A DNA stretch of 64,000 nucleotides. It comes from an uncultured Helicobacteraceae bacterium (GTDB taxonomy: Bacteria > Campylobacterota > Campylobacteria > Campylobacterales > Helicobacteraceae). The stretch's first letter is position 1; each line of letters starts with the position of its first letter. Location of the stretch: positions 62,001 to 126,000 of the forward strand of contig CAMWQM010000002.1 of assembly GCA_947176375.1 (NCBI GenBank). Direction: 5' to 3'. Under the pieces are notes generated by a model. The model did not search any database, was not told where the DNA came from, and saw nothing but the letters and a program-made list of their open reading frames with translations. Shown here piece after piece: positions 21,352 through 32,738 of this stretch. The position numbers and the translations under genes were made by a program.

Positions 21352-23484
21352 TTAGTCCTCCATATATTTTTTTAGATTTTTCCCAACTCTAGGGTGTTTT
21401 AGCTTTTTTATCGCACTAGATTCAATCTGCCTTACTCGTTCACGCGTTACATTCAACTCTTTTCCTATTTCCTCTAATGTTCTATCACTCTCATCATCAA
21501 GTAACCCAAATCGCATTTTTATAACAGCTCTTTCTCTCTCATTTAATTGTGATAAAACTTCATCAATTTGGTTTCTTAAATCCTCTTTTAGCACCTGCTC
21601 CATTGGTCCTATTATATTTTTGTCCTCAACAAAATCTCCATATTTACCATCATCATCATTTCCTATTGGTGCATCAAGGCTAATTGGCTCTTTTGTCATT
21701 TTTATTACATTTTTAATCTTATCAGATGGGATTCCAACTTCTTTGGCAATATATTCAATATCTGGTTCCTTGCCATACTTTTGGATATAATCTCTTTGTG
21801 TTTTATTTATTTTATTTACAGTATCAATCATATGTATTGGAATCCTAATTGTCCTTGCTTGGTCAGCTATTGCACGGCTAATTGCTTGTTTAATCCACCA
21901 AGTAGCATAGGTTGAAAACTTTAAATCTCTTTTATATTCAAATTTATCTACAGCTTTCATAAGCCCTATATTTCCCTCTTGAATAAGATCTAGAAATGGT
22001 AATCCTCTATTTGTATATTTTTTAGCATTTGATACCACAAGTCTTAAATTGCACCTAGCCATCTTATTTTTTGCTTTATCTACAATTAATTTGCCTCTTT
22101 TAATCTGCTCTAAAATTTCTTTTAGTTTCTCTGGCTTTAAATTAAAGCTATCTTTTGAAGCTTCTTTTGTCTGTATTAGTTTTTTAATCTCTACATAAGT
22201 GCTTACCATAGTGGTTTCTGGCACTGCTTGAATAATATCAGCTTTGGACATATTTAGAATATTACTTAAAATATTTTTATGATTGTTAATTAGATTCTCA
22301 TTAAATAATGGTAGTTTGTATTCTAATCGTTTCATTTCTTTCTCAAAGCTTTCATCCCCTCTTAGGACATTTTCCATAATCTTTACTATCTCTGTTATTA
22401 GCTTACTTGTTGGACCTAGAGCTAATAGTTTTTCTTTTAAAACTTCTTTTTTATGAGCCAAAAGTAATATATAACCTAAATCATTTGGGTCTTCTTGTAT
22501 AGTTTCTTTTGTTTTTTGCATATCTTTTCTAGCTTTATCTAGCTCTTTAAAAGCAGCCATAACAGCTTTAACTCTTTCTGCATCTTTTGGATTCTTCTTT
22601 TGTGGTTGAGATTCTTCTAAATCATTATCGTTTTCATCAAAATCATTAAGCACATTTTTCTTTTTTGATTTTCTTTCGTTTATAGGGGTGGTTTCTTCAT
22701 CCTGTTCTTCATCATCTTCGTTGTCAAATTCATCTTTTCCATCTTTGTCTTCAAAATTTTTAAAAAGTTCTTTTACGCGTCTTTCACGGTTTATTAGAGC
22801 ATCTCGATAATTATGTATAAACTCTGTTAAATAAGGCACAGAGCATATTGCATCTATTATGATATTTTCTCCTGTTTCCATATTTTTACCAAGTTCAGTT
22901 TCTTCTTCTTTAGTTAATAGCTCGATTTGCCCCATTTCTCTTAAATACATTCTAACAGGGCTATCACTTCTGCTCCATTCTAGCGACTCTCGCTCTTTCA
23001 TTAAGTCAAATTCATCTTCTAGATTCTCATCAAGCTGTTTTTGCTTCTCTTCCTTAGCTAAAAGTTTTTCTTCATAATTTAGCTTTTTGGCTAACTCTGA
23101 TGAGCTAATGAAAGTCTTTTTATATTTTTTTGCAAATTCTTCAATCTTCTTTACCTGTGCTGGACTGGCTACTTTTTTTAAAATAGAGGCAATTTCTTCA
23201 TAAGCTATAAATTCATATTTTCTGTTTTTGAATAGAGATTCTAATTTTTCTGTTGTGGTTTTTGGTTCTTTTGTTTCTTTTTGTTTGTCTGTTTTTTTAT
23301 TTTCTTTAATGATAGTTTCCTCTTTTGCTATTTTTGTGAGAGTTGTAGCTTTATTATTTGTAGATTCCTTTATTTTCTTTTGTTTTGCTTTGATTGTGGG
23401 TTTCACTTTTTTTGCTGTTTTCTTTGCTTTTTTAGTTTCTTTTGTATTATTTTTTGAAGATTTAATATTTGATTTTTTTTCCAT
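21352..23484 (-). CDS. rpoD: RNA polymerase primary sigma factor RpoD
   Basis: Housekeeping sigma-70 factor. The N-terminus (about 90 residues) is an unusual Lys/Thr/Glu-rich tail ([17 protein letters not shown]), then region 1.1-like sequence, region 1.2 [20 protein letters not shown], a long acidic non-conserved region ([16 protein letters not shown]), regions 2.1-2.4 with [20 protein letters not shown], region 3, and region 4.2 [20 protein letters not shown]. Length 710 is larger than E. coli RpoD (613) because of the tail and spacer. It recognises TATAAT-type boxes such as those noted here. Confidence 0.98.
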   Translation of the reverse strand: MEKKSNIKSSKNNTKETKKAKKTAKKVKPTIKAKQKKIKESTNNKATTLTKIAKEETIIKENKKTDKQKETKEPKTTTEKLESLFKNRKYEFIAYEEIASILKKVASPAQVKKIEEFAKKYKKTFISSSELAKKLNYEEKLLAKEEKQKQLDENLEDEFDLMKERESLEWSRSDSPVRMYLREMGQIELLTKEEETELGKNMETGENIIIDAICSVPYLTEFIHNYRDALINRERRVKELFKNFEDKDGKDEFDNEDDEEQDEETTPINERKSKKKNVLNDFDENDNDLEESQPQKKNPKDAERVKAVMAAFKELDKARKDMQKTKETIQEDPNDLGYILLLAHKKEVLKEKLLALGPTSKLITEIVKIMENVLRGDESFEKEMKRLEYKLPLFNENLINNHKNILSNILNMSKADIIQAVPETTMVSTYVEIKKLIQTKEASKDSFNLKPEKLKEILEQIKRGKLIVDKAKNKMARCNLRLVVSNAKKYTNRGLPFLDLIQEGNIGLMKAVDKFEYKRDLKFSTYATWWIKQAISRAIADQARTIRIPIHMIDTVNKINKTQRDYIQKYGKEPDIEYIAKEVGIPSDKIKNVIKMTKEPISLDAPIGNDDDGKYGDFVEDKNIIGPMEQVLKEDLRNQIDEVLSQLNERERAVIKMRFGLLDDESDRTLEEIGKELNVTRERVRQIESSAIKKLKHPRVGKNLKKYMED

Positions 23485-23548
23485 TGCTTTGCCCTCATAT
23501 GAAAAAATTTATAAAAAGGATTGCATTTTATTAAAAACTTTATTAAAA

Positions 23549-24322
23549 CTATCTAAATTTCCAAATATTTTTTGCCTCATTTAAAATGCTTTTTTTAATA
23601 TCACACACTAAGATCCCATCTTTTTGTCCTAGCATATCTCCTAGATTCCCATCAGGTAATGCAACGAATGAATTTCCATAAAACTGCCAGCTAACATTAT
23701 TTTCTATATACTCTCCAGTTCGATTTACCCTAATCACAAAGCAATTATTTAGAAAACTTCTAGTTTGAAGCAGCCTAGCCCATCTTAAATTTGAGTTAAA
23801 AGTACTTGCAGTTGGCACTATAACAATATCAACATTCTTTTTATTTAGCTTTATCCAAATTTCATCAAAGTGGCTTTCCCAGCCAAATATTGCACTCACT
23901 TTAAAGCCACATACTTCAAAGATAAAAGGCTCTTTTGCTTTTTTTGCATTATCAAAAAAAGCTTCTTCGTTCCAATGTTCCATTGACATTAATTTTTGAG
24001 CTTGATAGAAGCTAGTTTTTGTAGAGTTGTTTGCAATCATTATACTTTTAAAAACCTTATTATCTTTATACTCAATAATAGGTGCAACTATCGTAGTGGA
24101 GTATTTTTTTGCAAGCTGAGTAAAATAATTTGTTTGTTCAATGAATAGCTTCTGAATTTTTGATTTATCTTTTTGCTTATATTCTTTAAAAAATGAGCTA
24201 CTTGTGTATTCACCAAGCACGATTAAATCAATCTTTTGTTTTTTGCATTCATTATTTATATATTTGTTGAAACTCCTGCTATTTGGCTCTATTTTGGCAA
24301 ATTGCGATATGATAACTTTCAT
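23549..24322 (-). CDS. Carbon-nitrogen hydrolase (nitrilase) family protein, catalytic Cys apparently missing
   Basis: A 257-residue nitrilase-fold protein. The Glu of the usual Glu-Lys-Cys triad fits LIVLGEYTSSSFF and the Lys fits FYQAQKLMSMEHWNEE. The nucleophile region should read ICWE or ICYD, but here it reads SAIFGWESHFDEIW (codons ATA TTT GGC TGG), so Gly stands where Cys is expected; TGC to GGC is one change. The rest (VPTASTFNSNLRWARLLQTR, NCFVIRVNRTGE) follows the family. It may be a pseudo-enzyme, or the nucleophile may be placed elsewhere. It lies between xseB and rpoD. Confidence 0.82.
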   Translation of the reverse strand: MKVIISQFAKIEPNSRSFNKYINNECKKQKIDLIVLGEYTSSSFFKEYKQKDKSKIQKLFIEQTNYFTQLAKKYSTTIVAPIIEYKDNKVFKSIMIANNSTKTSFYQAQKLMSMEHWNEEAFFDNAKKAKEPFIFEVCGFKVSAIFGWESHFDEIWIKLNKKNVDIVIVPTASTFNSNLRWARLLQTRSFLNNCFVIRVNRTGEYIENNVSWQFYGNSFVALPDGNLGDMLGQKDGILVCDIKKSILNEAKNIWKFR

Positions 24323-24399
24323 TTTTTTCCTAAATTTTTTAAATTAAATTCTTTTATAATATCAAATGAAATTAACTTTAAATACTATAAAAGATATTT

Positions 24400-24594
24400 T
24401 TAAGGTTTTGTTTCTAAATCTTTATTTTTAATATTTTCATATTGATTTTTGGCTTCTTCTAACATTTTTTGGGCTGAATTTATTTCCTTAATGCCCTCAT
24501 TGTATAATTTCATACTATCTTTTAGGCTAATATCCGCGCTATTAAGTTTATTTATTACATCTTTTATTTTTTCTATTCTGTCTTCAAATTCCAT
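24400..24594 (-). CDS. xseB: Exodeoxyribonuclease VII small subunit
   Basis: A 64-residue, two-helix protein with the XseB pattern FEDRIEKIKDVINKLNSADI SLKDSMKLYNEG split around a conserved loop. It binds XseA to form exonuclease VII, which degrades single-stranded DNA. It begins 8 nt after the guaB stop with a short AGGGAA ribosome site, and xseA is not adjacent. Confidence 0.88.
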   Translation of the reverse strand: MEFEDRIEKIKDVINKLNSADISLKDSMKLYNEGIKEINSAQKMLEEAKNQYENIKNKDLETKP

Positions 24595-24602
24595 AAATTT
24601 CC

Positions 24603-26066
<1,464 letters not shown>

Positions 26067-27425
26067 TTAAACTCCTTTTAGGTTGTTTTCTAAATTTAGA
26101 GCAAAGTCAAATAGAATCTGCTCGTTAAAATGATTGCCAATAAGCTGCATACCAATAGGGAGATTTTCTTTATTTGTAGCAACAGGAATTGATATGCTAG
26201 GGATTCCTGCAAGATTCACCCCAATGGTATAAATATCACTTAAATACATCTCAAGTGGGCTGATTTTATCACCAAGTTTTGGAGCTACATTTGGTGCAAT
26301 GGGGCTTAAGATAATATCAATATCTTTAAATATCTCACTATATTGAAAACATATATAGTCTCTAACCTTCTGTGCTTTTAGATAATAAGCATCGCAATAT
26401 CCGCTTGAAAGCACGAAATTACCAATTAGAATCCTGCGCTTTACTTCATCGCCAAATCCATCGCTTCTAGTTTTGATATATAAATCTTTTAGATTCCTAA
26501 TGTCTTTAGAGCGATTGCCATATCTAACCCCGTCAAATCGTGCTAGATTGCTACTTGCCTCTGCCATAGAAGTTATATAATAGCTTGAGATGTGATAGTT
26601 TGTATCCATCATATCTACTTCTTTTACACTATGTCCTAGCTTTTTAATTAATTCTATTAGGTTAAAATATGCTTCTTGTATTTCAATATTTGCATTTTTA
26701 ATAGCTTCTTTTAAGATTCCGATTCTAAACTTTCTTTTTTCATTTAGATTATTAAAAATACTTTCTTTTGGAGTATTTGGATTGCTTGTTGAATCTCTTT
26801 TATCATAGCCTTTTATACAGTCAAATAAAATAGCACAATCACTCACATCTTGAGTTATAGGTCCTATTACATCAAGACTCGAGCTATAAGCTATAAGCCC
26901 ATATCTGCTAACGCTTCCATAGGTAGGTTTTAACCCCACGCAACCACAATATCCAGCAGGCTGTCTTATAGAACCTCCAGTATCACTTCCTAAAGCGGCT
27001 ATTGCTATTCCACCAGCTACAGCTGCTGCACTTCCTCCACTGCTTCCACCAGGGACTCTTGAAATATCTTTTGGATTTTTTGTAGCACCATAAATACTAG
27101 ATTCGCTTGTGCTGCCCATAGCAAATTCATCCATATTTGCCCTACCAAATGGTGCTAGATTGTTGTTTAATAAATTATCTATTACTCCAGCGTTATATGG
27201 TGATTTATAGCCTTTTAGAATCTTACTCCCACAAGTGATTTCCCATCCTTTAACATTAATATTATCTTTTATTAATATGGGGATTCTATTGTCCTTTATT
27301 TGTAATGAATCTTCATCTATTATGTAAGCATTTAGCTTGGAATCTTTTGCTTTTTGTATTATTTGTTTTTTGATTTCTTGTATTTCATCATTACCTAAAT
27401 TTAGCGCATCTCTTAACTTTATCAT
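26067..27425 (-). CDS. gatA: Asp-tRNA(Asn)/Glu-tRNA(Gln) amidotransferase subunit A
   Basis: Amidase subunit of GatCAB, which converts misacylated Glu-tRNA(Gln) and Asp-tRNA(Asn) to Gln- and Asn-tRNA. Seen: the catalytic Lys in [13 protein letters not shown] and the amidase signature [16 protein letters not shown] with its Ser nucleophile region [16 protein letters not shown]. Length 452 is slightly short of E. faecalis-type GatA. First gene of a gatA-guaB-xseB unit with GGAGAAAAA before the ATG. Confidence 0.97.
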   Translation of the reverse strand: MIKLRDALNLGNDEIQEIKKQIIQKAKDSKLNAYIIDEDSLQIKDNRIPILIKDNINVKGWEITCGSKILKGYKSPYNAGVIDNLLNNNLAPFGRANMDEFAMGSTSESSIYGATKNPKDISRVPGGSSGGSAAAVAGGIAIAALGSDTGGSIRQPAGYCGCVGLKPTYGSVSRYGLIAYSSSLDVIGPITQDVSDCAILFDCIKGYDKRDSTSNPNTPKESIFNNLNEKRKFRIGILKEAIKNANIEIQEAYFNLIELIKKLGHSVKEVDMMDTNYHISSYYITSMAEASSNLARFDGVRYGNRSKDIRNLKDLYIKTRSDGFGDEVKRRILIGNFVLSSGYCDAYYLKAQKVRDYICFQYSEIFKDIDIILSPIAPNVAPKLGDKISPLEMYLSDIYTIGVNLAGIPSISIPVATNKENLPIGMQLIGNHFNEQILFDFALNLENNLKGV

Positions 27426-27447
27426 TTTTTCTCCAAAAAATAAGGGA

Positions 27448-27453
27448 ATTATA
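27448..27453 (-). promoter_or_regulatory. -10 box for gatA-guaB
   Basis: TATAAT read on the minus strand, 22 nt before the gatA start codon. The resulting leader would be short and contains the GGAG ribosome site. No clear -35 hexamer is visible, as is usual for Helicobacter promoters. Confidence 0.5.
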
Positions 27454-27563
27454 TTCTTAAGATTCTATTAAGCTGCTTAAATTACTTAAAATAATATTAA
27501 AAATCTTTCAATATTTGAAATAAAATATTTTTGTTTATTTAAAGAATATTGATAAAATTTTGT

Positions 27564-27664
27564 TATAATTGCCAAGTTTTTAAACAATTGGGAAAGATTT
27601 TATATAGTTAAAGTGTAGCTTATTGACTGATTTTATTAAATTACGATATGTATTTGTGTATAAT
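27564..27664 (+). promoter_or_regulatory. two candidate -10 boxes upstream of the HP1021-type regulator
   Basis: TATAAT occurs at 27564-27569 (TTTTGT before it) and at 27659-27664 (TTTGTG before it, an extended TG-type box). The second lies 55 nt before the regulator start and is the better candidate. Two start sites are possible. Confidence 0.45.
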
Positions 27665-27719
27665 CTATTATAAACTATATTAAAATTATAGATTTTTGTA
27701 AAATATATTTGGAGGGTAT

Positions 27720-28628
27720 ATGAAAACATTAATTATAGAAAATGATACATATCTAGCCCAAAGCATTAGCAATAAGCTTATTGACAAGGGGTATGAATGT
27801 GTCGTTTATAAAGATATAGATTTTGAGTTAGATAATGGTGTGTTTTTTGATGTTGTGCTAATTTCTTATGATGTTTGCACAAATAATTGTATTAATTTCA
27901 TTAAATTATTTCCAAATAGTATAACTATAATGATGATAAAATATATTACAGATGATACAGTTACACAAATGCTTAAAGCAGGCGCTTATGATTATATACT
28001 AAAACCATTTGTGATAGATGAATTAATACGCAAAATTGAACATTATAAGGATTATAAAAGATTGCAGCAAGAGGTAGTTTTTTATAAAGATTATTTTGAG
28101 TTTATAGAAGGAATCTTAAATACCCCTATTCCTTTTACATATAGTTTGCCTTTACTTATACGAAGTAATTCACAGAGGAGTGCGGATATTTATGCTATGC
28201 GTTATGCTAGACTTAAAAATATTAGATTCAACTTTGTGAATATTAAAAATATTAATTTATCTGATATTTTAAATATTAATAATAAAGCTGATGAGATTGT
28301 TTATCTAACTGGATTAGAACAGCTTAAAAAAGCTTATAGAAATGAGTTATTATCAAAACTCTCAAAGCAAAATATTTTATTATCATTTATATCAAAAGAA
28401 GATATTGAATTTAATAATGTTGCTAATATTTCTACACCATCAAATGATATAGATTTAAATGAAGAAATATTGTCTATCAAGGATTATGAGAAAGCAATGA
28501 TATTAAAATATGAAAATATTTATTCTGATATTGAGTTGGCAAAAAAATTAGGAATTAGTCGTAAAAGCCTTTGGGAAAAGCGAAAGAGATATGGGATTAC
28601 TAAGAAAAAATCTATGAATCAAAAATAA
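27720..28628 (+). CDS. Atypical response regulator of the HP1021 family
   Basis: A 302-residue orphan regulator. The N-terminal receiver-like domain (residues 1-115) starts KTLIIENDTYLAQS and ends DYILKPFVIDELIRKI, but the phospho-acceptor Asp after beta-3 is Ser49 (VVLISYD), so ordinary phosphorylation is not expected. A middle domain of unknown fold follows, and the C-terminus (about 270-297) is a Fis-type helix-turn-helix, DIELAKKLGISRKSLWEKRK. Size, missing Asp and C-terminal HTH match Helicobacter HP1021 and its Campylobacter/Arcobacter relatives, which control replication origin use and redox and metabolic genes. The start has TTGGAGGGT upstream. The family name is from recall, not from an alignment. 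Confidence 0.85.
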   Translation: MKTLIIENDTYLAQSISNKLIDKGYECVVYKDIDFELDNGVFFDVVLISYDVCTNNCINFIKLFPNSITIMMIKYITDDTVTQMLKAGAYDYILKPFVIDELIRKIEHYKDYKRLQQEVVFYKDYFEFIEGILNTPIPFTYSLPLLIRSNSQRSADIYAMRYARLKNIRFNFVNIKNINLSDILNINNKADEIVYLTGLEQLKKAYRNELLSKLSKQNILLSFISKEDIEFNNVANISTPSNDIDLNEEILSIKDYEKAMILKYENIYSDIELAKKLGISRKSLWEKRKRYGITKKKSMNQK

Positions 28629-28671
28629 ACAACAATAGCAGAGGTAATATAATTAATAAGGCTGTATTATA

Positions 28672-29154
28672 GTGAATATAAAAAATAGAGAGAATTTTTT
28701 AACATTATTTAAGATCGGATATTTTAAGAAAGCGCCAGGGACTTGGGGAAGCTTTTTTGGATTAATAATGGGGATTCCAATTTTATATTTCTCATCTTTT
28801 AGTCTGTTTATTTTGGCTGTTTTTGTTGGTCTTATAGCTATAAGAGAGATAGAAATTTATGAAAAAGAAGTCAATGAACACGATTCAAGTCATATTGTAA
28901 TAGATGAGGTTGTAGGGATTTGGACTGCCCTTAGCATAGCACAATTTAATCTGTCTAGCATTATCTTTTCGTTTATATTTTTTAGAATCTATGATATTTA
29001 CAAACCCTCTATAATAGGAAAAATTGATAAGGAAGTAGAAGGTGGATTGGGAGTAGTTGGAGATGATTTTATAGCTGGAATCTTTGCTGGAATATCAAGT
29101 TTATTATTAATAGTTTTGTTTGATTTTTTAGGATTTGATATTAGATTTAAATAA
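28672..29154 (+). CDS. pgpA: Phosphatidylglycerophosphatase A
   Basis: Removes the phosphate of phosphatidylglycerophosphate to give phosphatidylglycerol. The 160-residue membrane protein has the N-terminal GYFKKAPGTWGSFFG, the Asp/Glu catalytic motif IVIDEVVGIW and the late GGLGVVGDDFIAGIFAG, the family order. The start is GTG at 28672. It follows the HP1021-type regulator by 43 nt and probably shares its transcript. Confidence 0.93.
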   Translation: MNIKNRENFLTLFKIGYFKKAPGTWGSFFGLIMGIPILYFSSFSLFILAVFVGLIAIREIEIYEKEVNEHDSSHIVIDEVVGIWTALSIAQFNLSSIIFSFIFFRIYDIYKPSIIGKIDKEVEGGLGVVGDDFIAGIFAGISSLLLIVLFDFLGFDIRFK

Positions 29155-29200
29155 TGGCAAATTTTATCGTTTTTATTTATTAATTTTATTAAAAATGTAA

Positions 29201-29206
29201 TATAAT
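29201..29206 (+). promoter_or_regulatory. -10 box for the cco operon
   Basis: TATAAT preceded by ATGTAA lies 40 nt before the ccoN start, the only strong box in the 91-base gap after pgpA. The leader contains the AGGAGGGTAT ribosome site. Confidence 0.55.
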
Positions 29207-29245
29207 AGGAACTCAATTCAATTTTATTTTAAGGTAGGAGGGTAT

Positions 29246-30712
29246 ATGAATACAAATAATGTGTTAGAATATGACTATTCCATAGCTAAGTTATTCGTTT
29301 GGACAACTTTGATTTTTGGCATAGTTGGTATGCTAGTCGGAGTAATTATTGCTTTTCAAATGGCATATCCAGCACTAAATCACATAGCAGGTGAATATAG
29401 TATTTTTGGGAGATTAAGACCTATTCATACAAATGGTGTTATTTATGGTTTCACACTTAGTGGAATCTGGGCAGCATGGTATTATTTAGGACAAAGAGTT
29501 TTAAAAATCACTTACAATCAACACCCATTCTTAAAAATTGTGGGATTGCTTCATTTTTGGTTATATGTTGTATTAATAGCTTTAGCAGTGATTACATTAT
29601 TTGCTGGGCTTACACAATCAAAAGAATATGCTGAGTTAGTATGGCCACTTGACTTAGTAGTAGTTGTTGTATGGGTATTGTGGGGTGTTAGCCTCTTTGG
29701 AAGTATGGCTGTGAGACGAGAAAAAACACTATATATAAGTCTTTGGTATTTTATAGCTAGTTTTGTTGCTATTTCTGCTCTCTATATATTTAACAATCTT
29801 GCGATTCCTACGGCACTTGTTTCTGGTGTAGGAAGTATTTGGCATTCTGTATCACTATATGCAGGGACAAATGATGCTATGGTTCAATGGTGGTGGGGGC
29901 ATAATGCTGTTGCATTTGTATTTACCTCAGCAATTATTGGTGTTATGTATTACTTCTTGCCAAAGGAATCTGGACAACCTATATTTTCATATAAGCTTAC
30001 ATTATTTTCATTTTGGAGCTTAATGTTTGTGTATATTTGGGCTGGCGGACATCACCTTATTTATTCTACCACTCCAGATTGGGTTCAAACACTTGGCTCT
30101 GTATTTTCTGTAATTTTAATCTTGCCATCCTGGGGAACAGCTATTAATATGCTCCTTACAATGCGAGGACAATGGCATCAATTAAGAGAATCTCCTATGA
30201 TTAAATTTATGATTCTAGCTTCTACATTCTATATGCTTTCCACTTTAGAGGGACCAATTCAATCAATCAGGTCTGTAAATGCACTAGCACACTTTACTGA
30301 CTGGATTGTAGGGCATGTTCATGATGGAGTTTTGGGTTGGGTTGGATTTACAATCATCGCAGCTTGCTATCATATGACACCACGAATGTTTAAGAGAGAA
30401 ATTTATTCTAAAAAGATTATGGATATGCAATTCTGGATTATGACACTTGGTATTATCTTATACTTTTCAAGTATGTGGATAGCTGGTATTACTCAAGGTA
30501 TGATGTGGAGAGCTACTGATGAGTTTGGAAATTTATTATTCCCATTCATTGATACTGTGTCTTCATTACATTTATACTATGTAATTAGGTCTATTGCAGG
30601 AGTGTTATACTTAGTTGGATTCTTTATGTTTGTTTATAATATTATAATGACTATGATTGCGTCAAAAGAGCTTGATAAAGAGCCTCAATACGCAACTCCT
30701 ATGTCTGCTTAA
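29246..30712 (+). CDS. ccoN: cbb3-type cytochrome c oxidase subunit I
   Basis: Catalytic haem-copper subunit of the high-affinity oxygen reductase. About 12 membrane helices; histidine ligands are visible in FGRLRPIHTNGVIYGF, WWWGHNAVAF (low-spin haem/CuB region), the CuB pair AGGHHLIYS and HFTDWIVGHVHDGVLGW. Length 488 is typical. It opens the ccoNOQP operon, with an AGGAGG ribosome site. Oxygen reduction at low oxygen tension suits a microaerophile. Confidence 0.99.
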   Translation: MNTNNVLEYDYSIAKLFVWTTLIFGIVGMLVGVIIAFQMAYPALNHIAGEYSIFGRLRPIHTNGVIYGFTLSGIWAAWYYLGQRVLKITYNQHPFLKIVGLLHFWLYVVLIALAVITLFAGLTQSKEYAELVWPLDLVVVVVWVLWGVSLFGSMAVRREKTLYISLWYFIASFVAISALYIFNNLAIPTALVSGVGSIWHSVSLYAGTNDAMVQWWWGHNAVAFVFTSAIIGVMYYFLPKESGQPIFSYKLTLFSFWSLMFVYIWAGGHHLIYSTTPDWVQTLGSVFSVILILPSWGTAINMLLTMRGQWHQLRESPMIKFMILASTFYMLSTLEGPIQSIRSVNALAHFTDWIVGHVHDGVLGWVGFTIIAACYHMTPRMFKREIYSKKIMDMQFWIMTLGIILYFSSMWIAGITQGMMWRATDEFGNLLFPFIDTVSSLHLYYVIRSIAGVLYLVGFFMFVYNIIMTMIASKELDKEPQYATPMSA

Positions 30713-30722
30713 GGAGGAATAG

Positions 30723-31436
30723 ATGTTTAATTGGTTAGAAAAAAATCCATTCTTTTTCACGGTAGCTTTTTTGTTGGTATTTTCAGTGGCTGGGCTCGTA
30801 GAGATACTTCCAGGCTTTGCAAAAACTGCTAGACCTATAGAGGGATTAAAGCCTTATAGTGTGCTTGAAACTGCAGGTAGGCAAGTTTATATGAAAGAAG
30901 GTTGTTATAATTGCCATTCACAGCTCATTCGTCCATTTAAAGCAGAAACTGATAGATATGGTGAGTATAGTAAGAGTGGTGAATACGCTTATGACAGACC
31001 ATTCCTTTGGGGTTCAAAAAGAATAGGTCCAGATTTACATAGAGTTGGTGATAATAAGACTTCTGATTGGCATTCAAATCATATGTGGGAGCCAACAAGT
31101 GTAGTTCCAAATTCTATAATGCCTAGCTATAAACATAATTTTAGTAAAAATACAGATTTTGAAACTGCTTATGCAGAAGCCTATACAAATAAGGTTGTAT
31201 TTGGAGTTCCATACGATGCAGAGGGTGAAAACTCTATAAAACTTGGCACATTAGAAGAAGCTAAAGCGGAGTTTATGAAAGAAGCTGAAATAATTGTTTT
31301 AGAAATGAAAAATAAAGATATAGAAGAAGCTTTCAAAAATGGTGAAGTTAAAGAAATAGTAGCACTTATTGCATATATGAATAGTCTAGGACAAAAGAGA
31401 CGCGCTCCTGCACAAAATATACAGGCAAATAAGTAG
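30723..31436 (+). CDS. ccoO: cbb3-type cytochrome c oxidase subunit II
   Basis: Membrane-anchored monohaem cytochrome c that passes electrons to CcoN. One N-terminal membrane helix (about residues 8-30), then the haem site CYNCHSQLIRPFKAE and the conserved WGSKRIGPDLHRVG. Length 237 is near normal. It starts 11 nt after ccoN with AAGGAGG. Confidence 0.98.
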   Translation: MFNWLEKNPFFFTVAFLLVFSVAGLVEILPGFAKTARPIEGLKPYSVLETAGRQVYMKEGCYNCHSQLIRPFKAETDRYGEYSKSGEYAYDRPFLWGSKRIGPDLHRVGDNKTSDWHSNHMWEPTSVVPNSIMPSYKHNFSKNTDFETAYAEAYTNKVVFGVPYDAEGENSIKLGTLEEAKAEFMKEAEIIVLEMKNKDIEEAFKNGEVKEIVALIAYMNSLGQKRRAPAQNIQANK

Positions 31437-31445
31437 GACAAAGAT

Positions 31446-31661
31446 ATGTTAGAATTTATAATTGAAGCTAGAGGGTACATATATTTTATAGCTACTATTT
31501 TACTTGTTTTGTTTTTGTATTCATATATTTATTATATGTATAAGGTGCAAAGAAGTGGTAAAAAGAATTATGAGAAATATGCACGATTAGCTTTAGATGA
31601 TGGTATTTTAGATACACCTATTGAATCTAGAGAAATTAAACAAAAAGGGGAGGATAAATAA
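31446..31661 (+). CDS. ccoQ: cbb3 oxidase subunit CcoQ
   Basis: A 71-residue protein with a single membrane helix near the N-terminus (IYFIATILLVLFLYSYIYYM) and a charged cytoplasmic tail, placed between ccoO and ccoP. CcoQ stabilises the oxidase complex. Its stop codon overlaps the first base of ccoP. Sequence alone is weakly conserved; position decides. Confidence 0.88.
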   Translation: MLEFIIEARGYIYFIATILLVLFLYSYIYYMYKVQRSGKKNYEKYARLALDDGILDTPIESREIKQKGEDK

Positions 31662-32518
31662 TGCAATCTTTATTAAGCGATAATATGACTATAATTGCTT
31701 TGCTTGGCGCACTTGTTATTTTAATATTGACAGCTTTTGTAGTTAGCACTTATTTTAGTAAAATTAAGCATAGCAAGGCAGATGGTATTTTAACAGAAGA
31801 GGATTGGGATGGAATTAAAGAATTTAAAAATGACTTACCAATAGGCTGGGCAGCATCATTTTTATGTGTGATTATTTGGGGACTATGGTATATTTTTATA
31901 GGCTATCCATTGAATGCTTATTCACAGATTGGTGAGTATAATAAAGAAGTAATTAATCACAATAATAACTTTAAAGCTAAATGGGCTAGCCTAAGTGAAG
32001 ATGAATTAAATACTATGGGTGATAATATATTTCAAGTGCAGTGTTCTCAATGTCATGGAATCGATAAAAGTGGTATTAATGGCAAGGCAGCAGATTTGAC
32101 CAAATGGGGAAGAAGTGAGCATATAGTAGAAGTTATTTTAAAAGGTAGTAAAGGAATGGGTTATCTTGCTGAAATGCTTCCTGTTGAAGTTAGTCAAGAT
32201 GATGCTAAAAATATAGCTAATTATGTGATGGCAGAAATTTCTCTTGCGAAAGTTCCTTCAAATGCAGATTCTATTGCTAAAGGAAAAGATTTATTTGCTA
32301 TTCATTGTGTAGCTTGTCATGGTAGTGATGGCAAAGGATTAGAGGGGGTAGAAAATTATGCCCCAGATTTGACTACTTATGGAACTTATGAATTCCTCAC
32401 AGAAGTTTTAAAGCGTGGCAAAAATGGTAGTATAGGTAAAATGCCGTCTTTCACTTATGCTAATTTTGATGAATATCAAGATAAAGCTTTAAATAACTTT
32501 ATCTTATCTAATGATTAA
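31661..32518 (+). CDS. ccoP: cbb3-type oxidase diheme subunit III
   Basis: Diheme cytochrome c that takes electrons from soluble cytochrome c or the bc1 complex. Two N-terminal membrane helices (residues 9-33 and 61-82), then two class I c-type domains with haem motifs CSQCH (128-132) and CVACH (216-220) and Met regions MGYLAEMLP and KMPSF. Length 285 fits. Last core gene of ccoNOQP. Confidence 0.98.
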   Translation: MQSLLSDNMTIIALLGALVILILTAFVVSTYFSKIKHSKADGILTEEDWDGIKEFKNDLPIGWAASFLCVIIWGLWYIFIGYPLNAYSQIGEYNKEVINHNNNFKAKWASLSEDELNTMGDNIFQVQCSQCHGIDKSGINGKAADLTKWGRSEHIVEVILKGSKGMGYLAEMLPVEVSQDDAKNIANYVMAEISLAKVPSNADSIAKGKDLFAIHCVACHGSDGKGLEGVENYAPDLTTYGTYEFLTEVLKRGKNGSIGKMPSFTYANFDEYQDKALNNFILSND

Positions 32519-32528
32519 GGAGTGGTAA

Positions 32529-32732
32529 ATGAATGGTGGATATTTTAGCTTAAATGGATTGGTAGGATTCTTTATTGCAGTAGTTTTATTATTATCTATT
32601 GTTGTTATATTTGCTTTTTGTGCTGTTGGTGTGCAGAAGCAAGAAGCTACAAATTACTACACAATAGATGGTTCAAAAGCTATGATGATAGATGCAGATA
32701 ATAAAAATTACTATAAAGTAGGGAAGGAGTAG
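32529..32732 (+). CDS. DUF4006 family small membrane protein
   Basis: A 67-residue protein with one hydrophobic helix (LNGLVGFFIAVVLLLSIVVI) and a short tail ending in YTIDGSKAMMIDADNKNYYK. Small proteins of this type follow ccoP in Campylobacterota cbb3 operons; the function is not known and assembly or stability of the oxidase is a fair guess. Start has AAGGAGTGG upstream, 10 nt after ccoP. Confidence 0.82.
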   Translation: MNGGYFSLNGLVGFFIAVVLLLSIVVIFAFCAVGVQKQEATNYYTIDGSKAMMIDADNKNYYKVGKE

Positions 32733-32738
32733 TGTATT

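Noticed and set aside
23228-23584. 118-residue Phe/Val-rich plus-strand frame that looks like a membrane protein
   Set aside because: It is the complement of the Lys-rich N-terminal tail of RpoD; Lys/Glu codons read backwards give Phe/Leu/Ser and mimic membrane segments.
27426-27719. Riboswitch or small RNA in the gap before the HP1021-type gene
   Set aside because: The gap holds plausible promoters for both directions but no stable GC-containing fold that I can see.
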